Below are positions 1-6,553 of a stretch of DNA of 13,008 nucleotides, piece after piece (position 1 is the first letter of the stretch; each line of letters opens with the position of its first letter). Source of the DNA: Ruminococcaceae bacterium UBA6392 (lineage in GTDB: Bacteria; Bacillota; Clostridia; Oscillospirales; Acutalibacteraceae); assembly GCA_002438685.1 (NCBI GenBank), contig DJQG01000003.1, positions 5,638 to 18,645 of the forward strand, given 5' to 3'. Position numbers and translations under genes: made by a program. Below the pieces are notes generated by a model. That model was not told the origin of the DNA, made no database searches, and worked only from the letters and a program-made list of their open reading frames with translations.

Positions 1-253
1 GATCACAGATACCGCGTATCTCACCTGCAACTTTGTCAACATATTCTTTTGGGGATACGCCTGCATTCTTGGCATACTCCTCTATCTTCTGACCGTGTTC
101 ATCGGTACCGGTAAGGAAAAACACATCATATCCCTGCATTCGCTTATACCTGGCTATGGCATCGGTGAGAACTATCTCATAGGAATTGCCTATGTGAGGT
201 TTGCGCGATGTATAAGCAATCGCAGTTGTGATGTAATACTTTTCTTTGGACAT
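1..253 (-). CDS. metG: Methionyl-tRNA synthetase, N-terminal part (cut by window edge)
   Basis: Class I aminoacyl-tRNA synthetase that charges tRNA-Met with methionine in the cytoplasm. Only the first 84 codons are present; the rest lies beyond the left edge. The protein opens MSKEKYYITTAIAYTS, followed by KPHIGN, the class I HIGH signature with Asn in the fourth position. It continues with DAIARYKRMQGYDVFFLTG and TDEHGQKIE, the standard start of the MetRS Rossmann fold. The start is well placed: GGAGG lies 10 bases before the ATG. It follows the TIGR04086-like gene on the same strand but has its own promoter and is separated from that gene by a terminator. The leader is only about 35 bases, so there is no room for a T-box. 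Family assignment is firm; domains after residue 84 cannot be judged. Confidence 0.95.
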   Translation of the reverse strand, partial: MSKEKYYITTAIAYTSRKPHIGNSYEIVLTDAIARYKRMQGYDVFFLTGTDEHGQKIEEYAKNAGVSPKEYVDKVAGEIRGICD

Positions 254-292
254 GATTTGTTTTCCTCCTCGTATGTAAGTAAATACCTATAT

Positions 293-320
293 ATTATACC
301 ATCTTTTTTATATTTTACAA
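293..320 (-). promoter_or_regulatory. Promoter of metG, extended -10 type
   Basis: On the minus strand the -10 box TATAAT (298-293) is preceded by TGG, giving an extended -10 (TGnTATAAT). A fair -35 box TTGTAA (320-315) lies 16 bases upstream. The -35 box sits in the T-rich tail of the preceding terminator, so two transcription units meet with almost no spacer. Transcription would start near 286, about 35 bases before the metG ATG. Confidence 0.75.
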
Positions 321-346
321 GACAAAACCGTGCCTTGCGGCACGGT
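311..346 (-). terminator. Rho-independent terminator after the TIGR04086-like gene
   Basis: Read on the minus strand, ACCGTGCC (346-339) pairs perfectly with GGCACGGT (334-327) around a GCAA tetraloop. The run TTTTGTCTTGT follows the stem. The first stem base is also the last base of the TGA stop codon of the upstream gene, so coding sequence and terminator abut. Confidence 0.85.
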
Positions 347-756
347 CATCGCGTTTTCTTTTTCATGTTTGCGGCAAGTATGCCTCCGACACAGGCGCAT
401 ACGGCTGCAACCGCTGCCGCAATCGCCGTTTTTATGCCAACACTGCCGCCGGCGACCGCGGCGGATACAACAACGCAGGCAATGAGCAAAACGGATGAAC
501 ACAGTCCCAACAGAAGTCCGTTTTTTCTTATCGGGATAACAGAAAAGAGTCCTGCTATAAACGCCGCTATTGCGGCACACACAATTGAAATGGGCGCATA
601 AGCTCCCGACGAAACACCTTTTTTGAGTATCACCGCAGAAGCTATTGAAAGCAGTATAAAAAATATTGCGGCGCCAAGCGCATTGCCGATAAGCAGACTT
701 ATCAGAAGAGTTTTCTTATCGTTGGTTTCTTTTCGCTCTCCCCTTTTGGCAGGCAT
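346..756 (-). CDS. Small four-helix membrane protein, TIGR04086-like, downstream of yajC
   Basis: A 136-residue, very hydrophobic protein of unknown function. It has a short basic N-terminus (MPAKRGERKE), then four predicted membrane segments at about residues 17-44, 52-75, 79-102 and 107-129, and a basic end (MKKKTR). The second and third helices are joined by a tight basic turn (PIRKNG), and the fourth is rich in Ala and Gly. Size, four-helix layout and position directly after yajC fit the putative membrane family I recall as TIGR04086, common in Clostridia; this is recognition from memory. A link to protein translocation is suggested only by the neighbour. The Shine-Dalgarno AGGGGG lies inside a hairpin whose T-run ends at the ATG (757-797). 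A terminator closes the gene. Confidence 0.8.
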   Translation of the reverse strand: MPAKRGERKETNDKKTLLISLLIGNALGAAIFFILLSIASAVILKKGVSSGAYAPISIVCAAIAAFIAGLFSVIPIRKNGLLLGLCSSVLLIACVVVSAAVAGGSVGIKTAIAAAVAAVCACVGGILAANMKKKTR

Positions 757-797
757 AAAAAATCCCCCTCATACCGTTTGTTAAAAAGTATGAGGGG
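757..797 (-). terminator. Intergenic hairpin with T-run after yajC that also holds the next gene's ribosome binding site
   Basis: On the minus strand CCCCTCATAC (797-788) pairs over ten bases with GTATGAGGGG (774-765) across a 13-base loop. GA and six T's (762-757) follow, and then directly the ATG of the TIGR04086-like gene. It has the form of an intrinsic terminator for yajC. The 3' arm contains GAGGGGG, the only Shine-Dalgarno candidate for the downstream gene. The hairpin would therefore both stop most transcripts and hide the ribosome binding site in those that read through. The structure is seen; the dual role is inferred. Confidence 0.75.
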
Positions 798-817
798 AAG
801 TCTGATTTTATGTCAGA

Positions 818-1282
818 TTACTCGGAGTCCGCCTCCTTGTTCTTCTTGCTCTTCTTGCGGCTTGCCTTGCTCTTTGCCTTGGCCTCTTCCATCTTTGCGG
901 CCTTCTCGGCTTCCTGAGCTTCCTTGGCAGCAGCTCTCTCGGCCTCGAGCTTTTCGTTAGCGGTGTTGTTGGTGCTGATAGCCCATCTCATGATCTTGAT
1001 TCTGTTTCTCTCAGCGCCGGTCTCGATGATAAGAGAATCATCCTTAACAGTGACAACACGTCCGACGATACCGCCGATGGTAGTGATCTCATCGCCGACC
1101 TCGATGCTGTCGCGCATCTGCTGCTCTTCCTTCTGCTTTTTCTTCTGGGGACGGATCATGACAAAATACATGACCGCGAACAGGAGAACCATCATAACGA
1201 TAAGAGAAATCTGGCTTCTGCCGGAAGTAGCAGTGCTCGAAGCTGCGCCGCTGCTGAGATTTAAAAACTGTACAAAATTCAT
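818..1282 (-). CDS. yajC: YajC, accessory subunit of the Sec preprotein translocase
   Basis: YajC associates with SecD/SecF and SecYEG at the cytoplasmic membrane; its exact role is not settled. The protein has a short Ser/Ala-rich N-terminus, one membrane helix at about residues 25-43, the signature VMIRPQKKKQK directly after it (41-51), and the conserved small domain with GDEITTIGGIVGRV (63-76) and ETGAERNRIKI (87-97). At 154 residues it is longer than the usual roughly 85-115. The extra length is a charged tail from about residue 109, first Ala/Glu/Lys-rich and probably helical, then a very basic stretch with KSKASRKKSKKNK, ending acidic. The start is supported by GGAGG nine bases before the ATG. 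It has its own promoter and is followed by the hairpin at 757-797. No secD or secF lies in the window. Confidence 0.93.
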   Translation of the reverse strand: MNFVQFLNLSSGAASSTATSGRSQISLIVMMVLLFAVMYFVMIRPQKKKQKEEQQMRDSIEVGDEITTIGGIVGRVVTVKDDSLIIETGAERNRIKIMRWAISTNNTANEKLEAERAAAKEAQEAEKAAKMEEAKAKSKASRKKSKKNKEADSE

Positions 1283-1309
1283 AACGAACCTCCAAATGAT
1301 AATAGAATA

Positions 1310-1338
1310 ATTATAACTGCTGTTTCATATTTATGCAA
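1310..1338 (-). promoter_or_regulatory. Promoter of yajC
   Basis: On the minus strand TATAAT (1315-1310), a perfect -10 box, lies 17 bases downstream of TTGCAT (1338-1333), a weak -35 box. Transcription would begin near 1303, about 20 bases before the yajC ATG. I see no terminator between the phosphopantetheinyl transferase gene and this promoter, so read-through from upstream is possible. Confidence 0.65.
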
Positions 1339-1354
1339 GCATTTATTGAAATTT

Positions 1355-1933
1355 TTAGACTGACGCGAGCGAAAAAATGTAATCTTTGTGCACAATGCCC
1401 GTCTCAATAAAAGATATGCCGCTACATTTGAAGCCACTTTCGGTTATTTCGAGCGATATCTCACCGACTGTACTTAGCTTTGGGCTCAGCGCTTTGAAGC
1501 AGGCCTCTTTGACTGACCATAGCGTCAGCAGGCTCTGCGTATCCGTCGCATATTCCCTCTCGGCATCATTGACGCATATTTTATTTACAAGCTTGGGATT
1601 GACATCACGCTTTTTCTCGATGTCAGCTCCGATTGGGAAACTGCTCACAGCGCAGACTGCATAGTCGCCGGAATGGCTGAGAGATATATAGCACCCATCA
1701 CAAAGCGGCTTCCCGCTGCCGTCGCAGGTTATTCTGATTTCATCCTCATCAATACCCAAAAAGTCGGAAGACACGCGCCTTGCGGCGAGATTCGCGGCAA
1801 GCGAGCGTTTTTTGTCATCTTCAAAGCGCATCCTGGAAACGCGCTCGCGCTTCTGCGGGCAAAGAAAATCCATTTCGCGTTCGTACCGCTCATCGGTCAG
1901 TTCGTTTATATTTATAAAAAGTGTCAGTGCCAT
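1355..1933 (-). CDS. Sfp-type 4'-phosphopantetheinyl transferase
   Basis: Transfers the 4'-phosphopantetheine arm of coenzyme A to a conserved Ser of acyl or peptidyl carrier proteins, in the cytoplasm. At 192 residues it is somewhat shorter than Sfp. The family motifs appear in order: GSGKP (72-76), SLSHSGDYAVCAVS (84-97), GADIE (102-106), with Asp104 and Glu106 the likely Mg2+ ligands, and WSVKEACFKA (139-148), with Glu143 the third acidic residue and Lys147 conserved. All catalytic positions look intact. The ATG overlaps the TAA of the upstream adaptor gene by one base (TAATG), pointing to one transcript and translational coupling. No carrier protein or synthase gene lies in the window, so the target is unknown. 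It could be the general ACP-activating enzyme of the cell or serve a secondary pathway elsewhere. Confidence 0.9.
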   Translation of the reverse strand: MALTLFININELTDERYEREMDFLCPQKRERVSRMRFEDDKKRSLAANLAARRVSSDFLGIDEDEIRITCDGSGKPLCDGCYISLSHSGDYAVCAVSSFPIGADIEKKRDVNPKLVNKICVNDAEREYATDTQSLLTLWSVKEACFKALSPKLSTVGEISLEITESGFKCSGISFIETGIVHKDYIFSLASV

Positions 1934-3498
1934 TACTTTGCGTATATCTTCTGACCGTCTTCAATATCTTCGGACGGTATCTTGACTATCTTTTCCCCTA
2001 CCGAGCAGCCGGAAAGTATCTGATAATGCTCTCCGTCAAAAAGTCCTGTTGTGACCTCGGTTTTCTTAACGGTCTTTGAATCCGAATCATAGAGATAGAT
2101 ATATGACTTTCCGTCCTCATACTGTATCGACTCGACCGGAACAAGAGTGGCGTTCTTTTGAGTTTCAAGCTTTATGGACATATCGACCGAAAGCCCGATT
2201 ATGATACTCTTGTCGGGCTGTTCAATCATTGCTTTCGCCTCAACTTCGCTGCCGCCGGATGTTGAACCGAGAAGCGAAGTTATGCTTGACGAGGCAGACT
2301 CAGATGCGGTGGGGCTTATAAAGCTGACATAACCGCTGAACTTCTTGCCTGTTGCGCCGGTTATCTCGACCGGCTGGTCGAGTTTTATTTTATATATATC
2401 CTTGCCGCTGACATTGAAAGTCGCAGAGAGCGGATAATATTCAACGACTATACCGCCGGGAGTGCCCGGGAAAAGCTGATTGATAATACCGGAAAAGTCC
2501 TTGGTGTCCGATGTTGCGGACGAGAGAAGCGAAGATATATCAATGCTGTCGAGCGAGACTGTTGAATTGCTTTTCGGTGTGTGATATGTCTCGCCGCTGA
2601 CGATATTTATTTCCCTGACAACGCCGTCGTTCTCGGCAACCCAGCCTTTTTTCAATGCGTTCACGGTCTCAACGGTACTGTCAAGATCGTTTTTAGCGGA
2701 CTCGGCAACGGAGAGGTAGAGCGACGCGAGTGTATCGCCGGACTGGAGCTTAAGTATACTCTGGCGCGCTTTCAACTCGACAAGTTCGAGCTGCGCCGAT
2801 ATCAGCTGCTTCTCTTCGTCCGAAGCGGAAACGAGATTGATTATCGACGATATCTGATTATTTGCGCCGTTAATTATATTTTCGAGATGCCGGAGTATCT
2901 CCGAAACCTGAGTGCCGGAAGAAAAGAGCCTGTCAACTATTTCTGCCGCCAGCTTGCTGTCGCCGAGGAGCTCGGTGAGCTGCTTTTTCAGCGAGATAGT
3001 TTCCTTTGTGTCGTCCTTCGGTTTTGCCGCATCGACTTTTTCGCTGAGCTTTTCTATCTCATGCTGCTTCTGTTCTATCTGCTTTGAGAGCGACTCAAGC
3101 TGAGCTACAGAGGCGTTCGCATTTGAAACATACTTTCTGTACTGCGACATGGCGGCGTTATAGTTCTCTTGTTTCTGCGCCACAACATCGCTGAGGGAGC
3201 TAGTGTCAAACGTTGCAAGCACATCGCCTTTTTTAACGGCATCTCCGACTCTGACATTCACGCTCTTGACATATGTGCCGTCAAGTATTTCGAACGACGC
3301 CTGATTTTCGGAGTTCACAGTACCGGAAAGCTTGAGCGTTTCGGTGATGTCGCCGGCAGTTACATCTGCCAGGGCAACTGTGGTGCGCGTCTTCTTGCTT
3401 ATCATAACATAAGCGGTGATGCCGAGAGCAACGATAAGCACCGCAGCGACGATACTGATGACGATTTTCTGTTTTTTGTTGAGTATCTTCTTTGTCAT
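1933..3498 (-). CDS. Membrane-fusion/periplasmic-adaptor-type protein (HlyD/MacA-like)
   Basis: A 521-residue adaptor of the kind that partners ABC or RND-type exporters. It has a short basic N-terminus and one membrane anchor (about 11-33). The first lipoyl half-motif is near 57-98 (LSGTVNS, GDAVKKGDVLATFD), followed by a long coiled-coil region (about 105-285). The second lipoyl half is near 287-305 (WVAENDGVVREINIVSGETY), then a beta-barrel domain (about 351-396, 417-445) and a C-terminal membrane-proximal domain (LVPVESIQYEDGKSYIY). Two Ser/Thr/Gly-rich stretches interrupt the core at about 309-348 and 399-418. No ABC ATPase or permease follows; the next gene is the phosphopantetheinyl transferase, overlapping by one base. 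GGAG lies seven bases before the ATG. The family is clear from architecture; exporter and substrate are unknown. Confidence 0.88.
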   Translation of the reverse strand: MTKKILNKKQKIVISIVAAVLIVALGITAYVMISKKTRTTVALADVTAGDITETLKLSGTVNSENQASFEILDGTYVKSVNVRVGDAVKKGDVLATFDTSSLSDVVAQKQENYNAAMSQYRKYVSNANASVAQLESLSKQIEQKQHEIEKLSEKVDAAKPKDDTKETISLKKQLTELLGDSKLAAEIVDRLFSSGTQVSEILRHLENIINGANNQISSIINLVSASDEEKQLISAQLELVELKARQSILKLQSGDTLASLYLSVAESAKNDLDSTVETVNALKKGWVAENDGVVREINIVSGETYHTPKSNSTVSLDSIDISSLLSSATSDTKDFSGIINQLFPGTPGGIVVEYYPLSATFNVSGKDIYKIKLDQPVEITGATGKKFSGYVSFISPTASESASSSITSLLGSTSGGSEVEAKAMIEQPDKSIIIGLSVDMSIKLETQKNATLVPVESIQYEDGKSYIYLYDSDSKTVKKTEVTTGLFDGEHYQILSGCSVGEKIVKIPSEDIEDGQKIYAK

Positions 3499-3526
3499 CC
3501 CAATTCTCCATCATGTATTTCCTTAT

Positions 3527-3555
3527 ATATTACACTTATGTTTCGGCGAGTTAAA
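3527..3555 (-). promoter_or_regulatory. Possible promoter of the adaptor-phosphopantetheinyl transferase operon
   Basis: After the trkH terminator the best minus-strand candidate is TTTAAC (3555-3550), 17 bases, then TAATAT (3532-3527). Both boxes are imperfect. A promoter is expected here because a strong terminator precedes the gene, but the exact boxes are uncertain. Confidence 0.3.
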
Positions 3556-3576
3556 GTACATTTTGTAAACTTTTTT

Positions 3577-3615
3577 AAAAAAGTCGGATCCATGCGGCAA
3601 TTGCACGAACCCGAC
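3577..3615 (-). terminator. Rho-independent terminator after trkH
   Basis: On the minus strand GTCGGGTTCGTGC (3615-3603) pairs along its full 13-base length with GCATGGATCCGAC (3595-3583), using three G-U pairs, around a seven-base loop. TTTTTT (3582-3577) follows at once. It begins eight bases after the trkH TAA and closes the trkA-trkH unit. Confidence 0.9.
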
Positions 3616-3622
3616 ATATTAT

Positions 3623-5080
3623 TTAGTTGCAGCGCTTCCAGAGTGAGGGTGAGAACAGGGCGAGAACCGGGAATATCTCCAGTCTGCCGATTATCATATC
3701 CGCACTGAGAATAAGCTTGCTGAACCACGAAAATCCACTGAAATTACCCATCGGGCCGACAACATCTATTCCCGGTCCGATGTTATTCATGCACGATATA
3801 ACTGCAGTTACATTGGTCGTGAAGCTAAAATTATCGATTGAGACAAGAAGCGTAGATGCTATCATAACAATAACATAGGCAACAAGATACATTGAAACAT
3901 TTCTGACAAGCGCCTCATTCTGCACCTTTCCGTCAATGCGGAGCACTTTGACACTGCGCGGATGAACAACGCGCTGCATCTCATTGCGCAGAGACTTGAA
4001 GAGTATAAGCACTCGCGAAACCTTGAATCCGCCGCCAGTCGAGCCTGCGCATGCACCCATGAGCATGAGCACGACAAGAATATATCTCGACAGCTCCGGC
4101 CAAAGTGAGAAGTCAGTTGTGGCAAATCCTGTGGTCGTTATAATCGAAGCTACCTGGAAGAAGCTGTGATGGAAAGCATCGAACCAGCTTGAGAACAGAG
4201 AATGGATATTTATCGCAATAACAATAACGGATGCAAGAACGGTTATAACATAGAAACGAAGTTCTTCGTTCTTGAATATCTGCTTGAAATCCTTTGCAAG
4301 CAAAAGATAATAGATATTGAAGTTCACACCGAACAGCAGCATGAACACCGCAATGACGCCCTGGAGATAGTAGCTGTCATACGCGCCGATGCTGGCGTTT
4401 TTTATTCCGAATCCGCCGGTTCCGGCAGTTGCAAAAGAATTCAGGACGCTGTCAAACAGCGGCATTTTTCCTGCAAAAAGCAGAATAATTTCTATAATCG
4501 TCAGTGCGATATATATGATATAAAGAATCTGCGCGGTCTGTCGCATCTTGGAAACAAGCTTTCCGAACGTGGGACCGGGGCTTTCGGCTCTCAGAATATA
4601 GAGCGACTGAGCATCGTTGTCCTTGCCCTTGGGTACAACGGCAAGCAAAAACACAAGAACGCCCATTCCGCCGAGCCAATGCGAGAAGCTTCGCCAATAG
4701 AGCAGACCTTTTGAAAGCGCCTCGACATTTGAGAGTATGCTCGAACCGGTCGTTGTGAATCCTGAAACGGTTTCAAAAAAGCAATCGATAAAATTCGGAA
4801 TCTCGCGGCTTATAAAGAACGGCAGCGCACCGAAAAGCGATATTGCAAGCCACGACAGCGAGACTATCGCAAAGCCCTCGCGCACAAACAAATTGCGCTT
4901 TTGCGGTCTTATCATATGCATCAGCTGACCGATGACAAGGAGCACCACGATACTGACTCCGAAAGCAAGAACGCATTTGAACTCGTTATGATAAAGCGAC
5001 ACGAGCAGCGCCGGGATCATAAAAAGTCCTTCAATCCGCAGAATATTGCCTATATAGTTTGCAATAAGTTTATAATTCAT
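3623..5080 (-). CDS. trkH: TrkH-type potassium channel/transport subunit
   Basis: Pore-forming membrane subunit of the Trk/Ktr potassium uptake system, gated by the TrkA subunit encoded just upstream. The 485-residue protein shows the fourfold membrane-pore-membrane design. All four selectivity-filter loops have the central Gly: TTTGSS (109-114), ATAGTGGF (217-224), TTTGF (315-319) and NNIGPG (432-437). Other family marks are HWLGGMG (134-140) and CAGSTGGGFK (344-353), just after the third filter. An ATG at 5110 is in frame, but I prefer 5080: it gives the usual hydrophilic start MNYKLI, has GGGAG eight bases upstream, and lies 16 bases after the trkA stop instead of overlapping it. The gene ends in a strong terminator. 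Confidence 0.95.
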   Translation of the reverse strand: MNYKLIANYIGNILRIEGLFMIPALLVSLYHNEFKCVLAFGVSIVVLLVIGQLMHMIRPQKRNLFVREGFAIVSLSWLAISLFGALPFFISREIPNFIDCFFETVSGFTTTGSSILSNVEALSKGLLYWRSFSHWLGGMGVLVFLLAVVPKGKDNDAQSLYILRAESPGPTFGKLVSKMRQTAQILYIIYIALTIIEIILLFAGKMPLFDSVLNSFATAGTGGFGIKNASIGAYDSYYLQGVIAVFMLLFGVNFNIYYLLLAKDFKQIFKNEELRFYVITVLASVIVIAINIHSLFSSWFDAFHHSFFQVASIITTTGFATTDFSLWPELSRYILVVLMLMGACAGSTGGGFKVSRVLILFKSLRNEMQRVVHPRSVKVLRIDGKVQNEALVRNVSMYLVAYVIVMIASTLLVSIDNFSFTTNVTAVISCMNNIGPGIDVVGPMGNFSGFSWFSKLILSADMIIGRLEIFPVLALFSPSLWKRCN

Positions 5081-5096
5081 TTTCGCGTCTCCCGGC

Positions 5097-6464
5097 TCAG
5101 TCCTCGGCAAAGATATCGTTTATATCTTTGAACTTGCCCTCGGCAGTGGTGATAACGATTATCGTATCCCCCGCCATTATATAATCATTACCGCTCGGGA
5201 TAATGACCTTTCCCATGCGGGTTATGCAGGCAAGGAGGATATTGTCCTTGAGGTTGACCTTTTTGAGCGGTTCGCCGATGCACTTTGTGCTGTCGGTTAC
5301 CGCAAACTCAAGGGCTTCGACCTTTTCGTCGACTATCCTGTACAGAGTCTTGACCGAACCGCCGGTGGTGTTGTCCATAGCCCTGACATAACGGATTATT
5401 TCATAGCTCGCGAGCATTTTCGGGCACACGACGCTGCCGATATCCTTGTCTTTGAAGAGCTTGATATACTCGGTTCGATTGATTTTCGTAATAGACTTGG
5501 GCACACCGCACGAATCGGCATACATAGATATGATAAGGTTTTCCTCATCAATATTTGTCAGCGAGATGACGGCGTCAGTATCTTCAATACCCTCGGACGA
5601 GAGCAGATCCTGAAGTGTTCCGTCGCCGTTGATTATAACAGCACCGGGCAGGCGCTCCGAAAGAGCGCGGCACTTGTCGAGCTTCTGCTCAATTATCTTG
5701 ACATTGACTCCGCTCTTTATAAGCTCATCGGCAAGATAGACGGCAATCTTGCTTCCACCGATTATCAGCACATCTTTTATCTTCTGATTGCTTATTTTGA
5801 GTGCTTTGAGCATCTTGACAAGCTCACTGCGCGGAGCGGTGACGGTTATTTTGTCATTTGCCTGAAGCTCAAAGCTGCCGTCGGGGATACAGACCTCGCC
5901 TCCCCTGTCAACGGCGCAGACAAGCACTTTCACGCCGCGCAGAACATCAGATAATTTTTCAAGTTTCTTGCCGACCAGCGCGCAGTCCTCTTTCAGCTTG
6001 AGCTCAACTATTTCGACGCGGCCTTTGGCAAAAGTATCGCGCTTGAGGAAACTCGGAAACTGCAGAATGCGGAATATCTCTCGCGCGGCGGTGAGTTCCG
6101 GATTGACGGTCATCGAAAGTCCGAAATCGTCGCGCATATACTGAATCGACTGAACATAGTCCGGGTTGCTCATGCGACAGATCGCGTGGCGGCATCCGAG
6201 CTTCTTTGCGAGGATGCAGCACAGCAGATTTATCTCGTCCGCAGAGGTTGCGGCGATAAGCAGATCGCTGTTTGCAACATCCGCCTCTTCCTGCGTCTTG
6301 AGCGTAACTCCGTTTCCGTCGACAACAAGCACATCGAGCTTCTGGAGCGAATCCTCGAGCACATCAGGATTGTTGTCTATGACTACGATATCATGACCCT
6401 CGGCAAGCAGCTGCTTTGCGATATTATAACCGACCTTGCCGTCGCCGACAATAACAATTTTCAT
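5097..6464 (-). CDS. trkA: TrkA, NAD-binding regulatory subunit of potassium uptake
   Basis: Cytoplasmic regulator that binds nucleotides and gates TrkH. The 455-residue length matches the full two-unit TrkA: RCK_N with GDGKVG (7-12) and Asp30 at the end of the second strand, a first RCK_C domain (about 145-220), a second RCK_N with GGSKIA (236-241) and Glu259, and a second RCK_C domain (about 370-450). The second Rossmann loop has Ala where the third Gly is normal, so the second site may bind dinucleotide less well or differently. The ATG at 6464 is preceded only by a weak GGA, but it gives the family's exact N-terminus, MKIVIVGDG. It has its own promoter and precedes trkH by 16 bases. Confidence 0.95.
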   Translation of the reverse strand: MKIVIVGDGKVGYNIAKQLLAEGHDIVVIDNNPDVLEDSLQKLDVLVVDGNGVTLKTQEEADVANSDLLIAATSADEINLLCCILAKKLGCRHAICRMSNPDYVQSIQYMRDDFGLSMTVNPELTAAREIFRILQFPSFLKRDTFAKGRVEIVELKLKEDCALVGKKLEKLSDVLRGVKVLVCAVDRGGEVCIPDGSFELQANDKITVTAPRSELVKMLKALKISNQKIKDVLIIGGSKIAVYLADELIKSGVNVKIIEQKLDKCRALSERLPGAVIINGDGTLQDLLSSEGIEDTDAVISLTNIDEENLIISMYADSCGVPKSITKINRTEYIKLFKDKDIGSVVCPKMLASYEIIRYVRAMDNTTGGSVKTLYRIVDEKVEALEFAVTDSTKCIGEPLKKVNLKDNILLACITRMGKVIIPSGNDYIMAGDTIIVITTAEGKFKDINDIFAED

Positions 6465-6509
6465 TTAAAGTTCCATCCAATCAAAGTAATAGGAAAAATC
6501 CTTATCAAT

Positions 6510-6537
6510 ATTATAGCTTTCTTTTCTGCTATAGCAA
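6510..6537 (-). promoter_or_regulatory. Promoter of trkA-trkH with a palindrome over the -35 box
   Basis: On the minus strand TATAAT (6515-6510) is a perfect -10 box, and TTGCTA (6537-6532) lies 16 bases upstream as the -35 box. The ten-base perfect palindrome TGCTATAGCA (6527-6536) overlaps the -35 box and is an operator candidate. Transcription would start near 6503, about 39 bases before the trkA ATG, too short for a c-di-AMP riboswitch. I see no intrinsic terminator between tyrS and this promoter. Confidence 0.65.
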
Positions 6538-6553
6538 TAGCAATTATGCACAA

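Noticed and set aside
254..326. Possible T-box or SAM riboswitch ahead of metG
   Set aside because: The space between the upstream terminator and the metG ATG is about 75 bases and is taken up by an extended -10 promoter; no T-box core or SAM motif is present.
95..601. Plus-strand open frame across the metG start and the TIGR04086-like gene
   Set aside because: It spans a promoter, a terminator and two oppositely read genes with good ribosome sites.
3563..3568. TTTACA as a -35 box for the adaptor gene (minus strand)
   Set aside because: A good match to TTGACA, but no -10 box lies 16-18 bases downstream; the TTTAAC/TAATAT pair fits spacing better, although weakly.
5081..5110. Upstream in-frame ATG for trkH at 5110
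   Set aside because: It would overlap the end of trkA and add ten non-family residues; the ATG at 5080 has GGGAG at proper distance and a normal N-terminus.
6465..6553. Possible c-di-AMP or potassium riboswitch ahead of trkA
   Set aside because: The predicted leader is only about 39 bases and shows no conserved riboswitch core.
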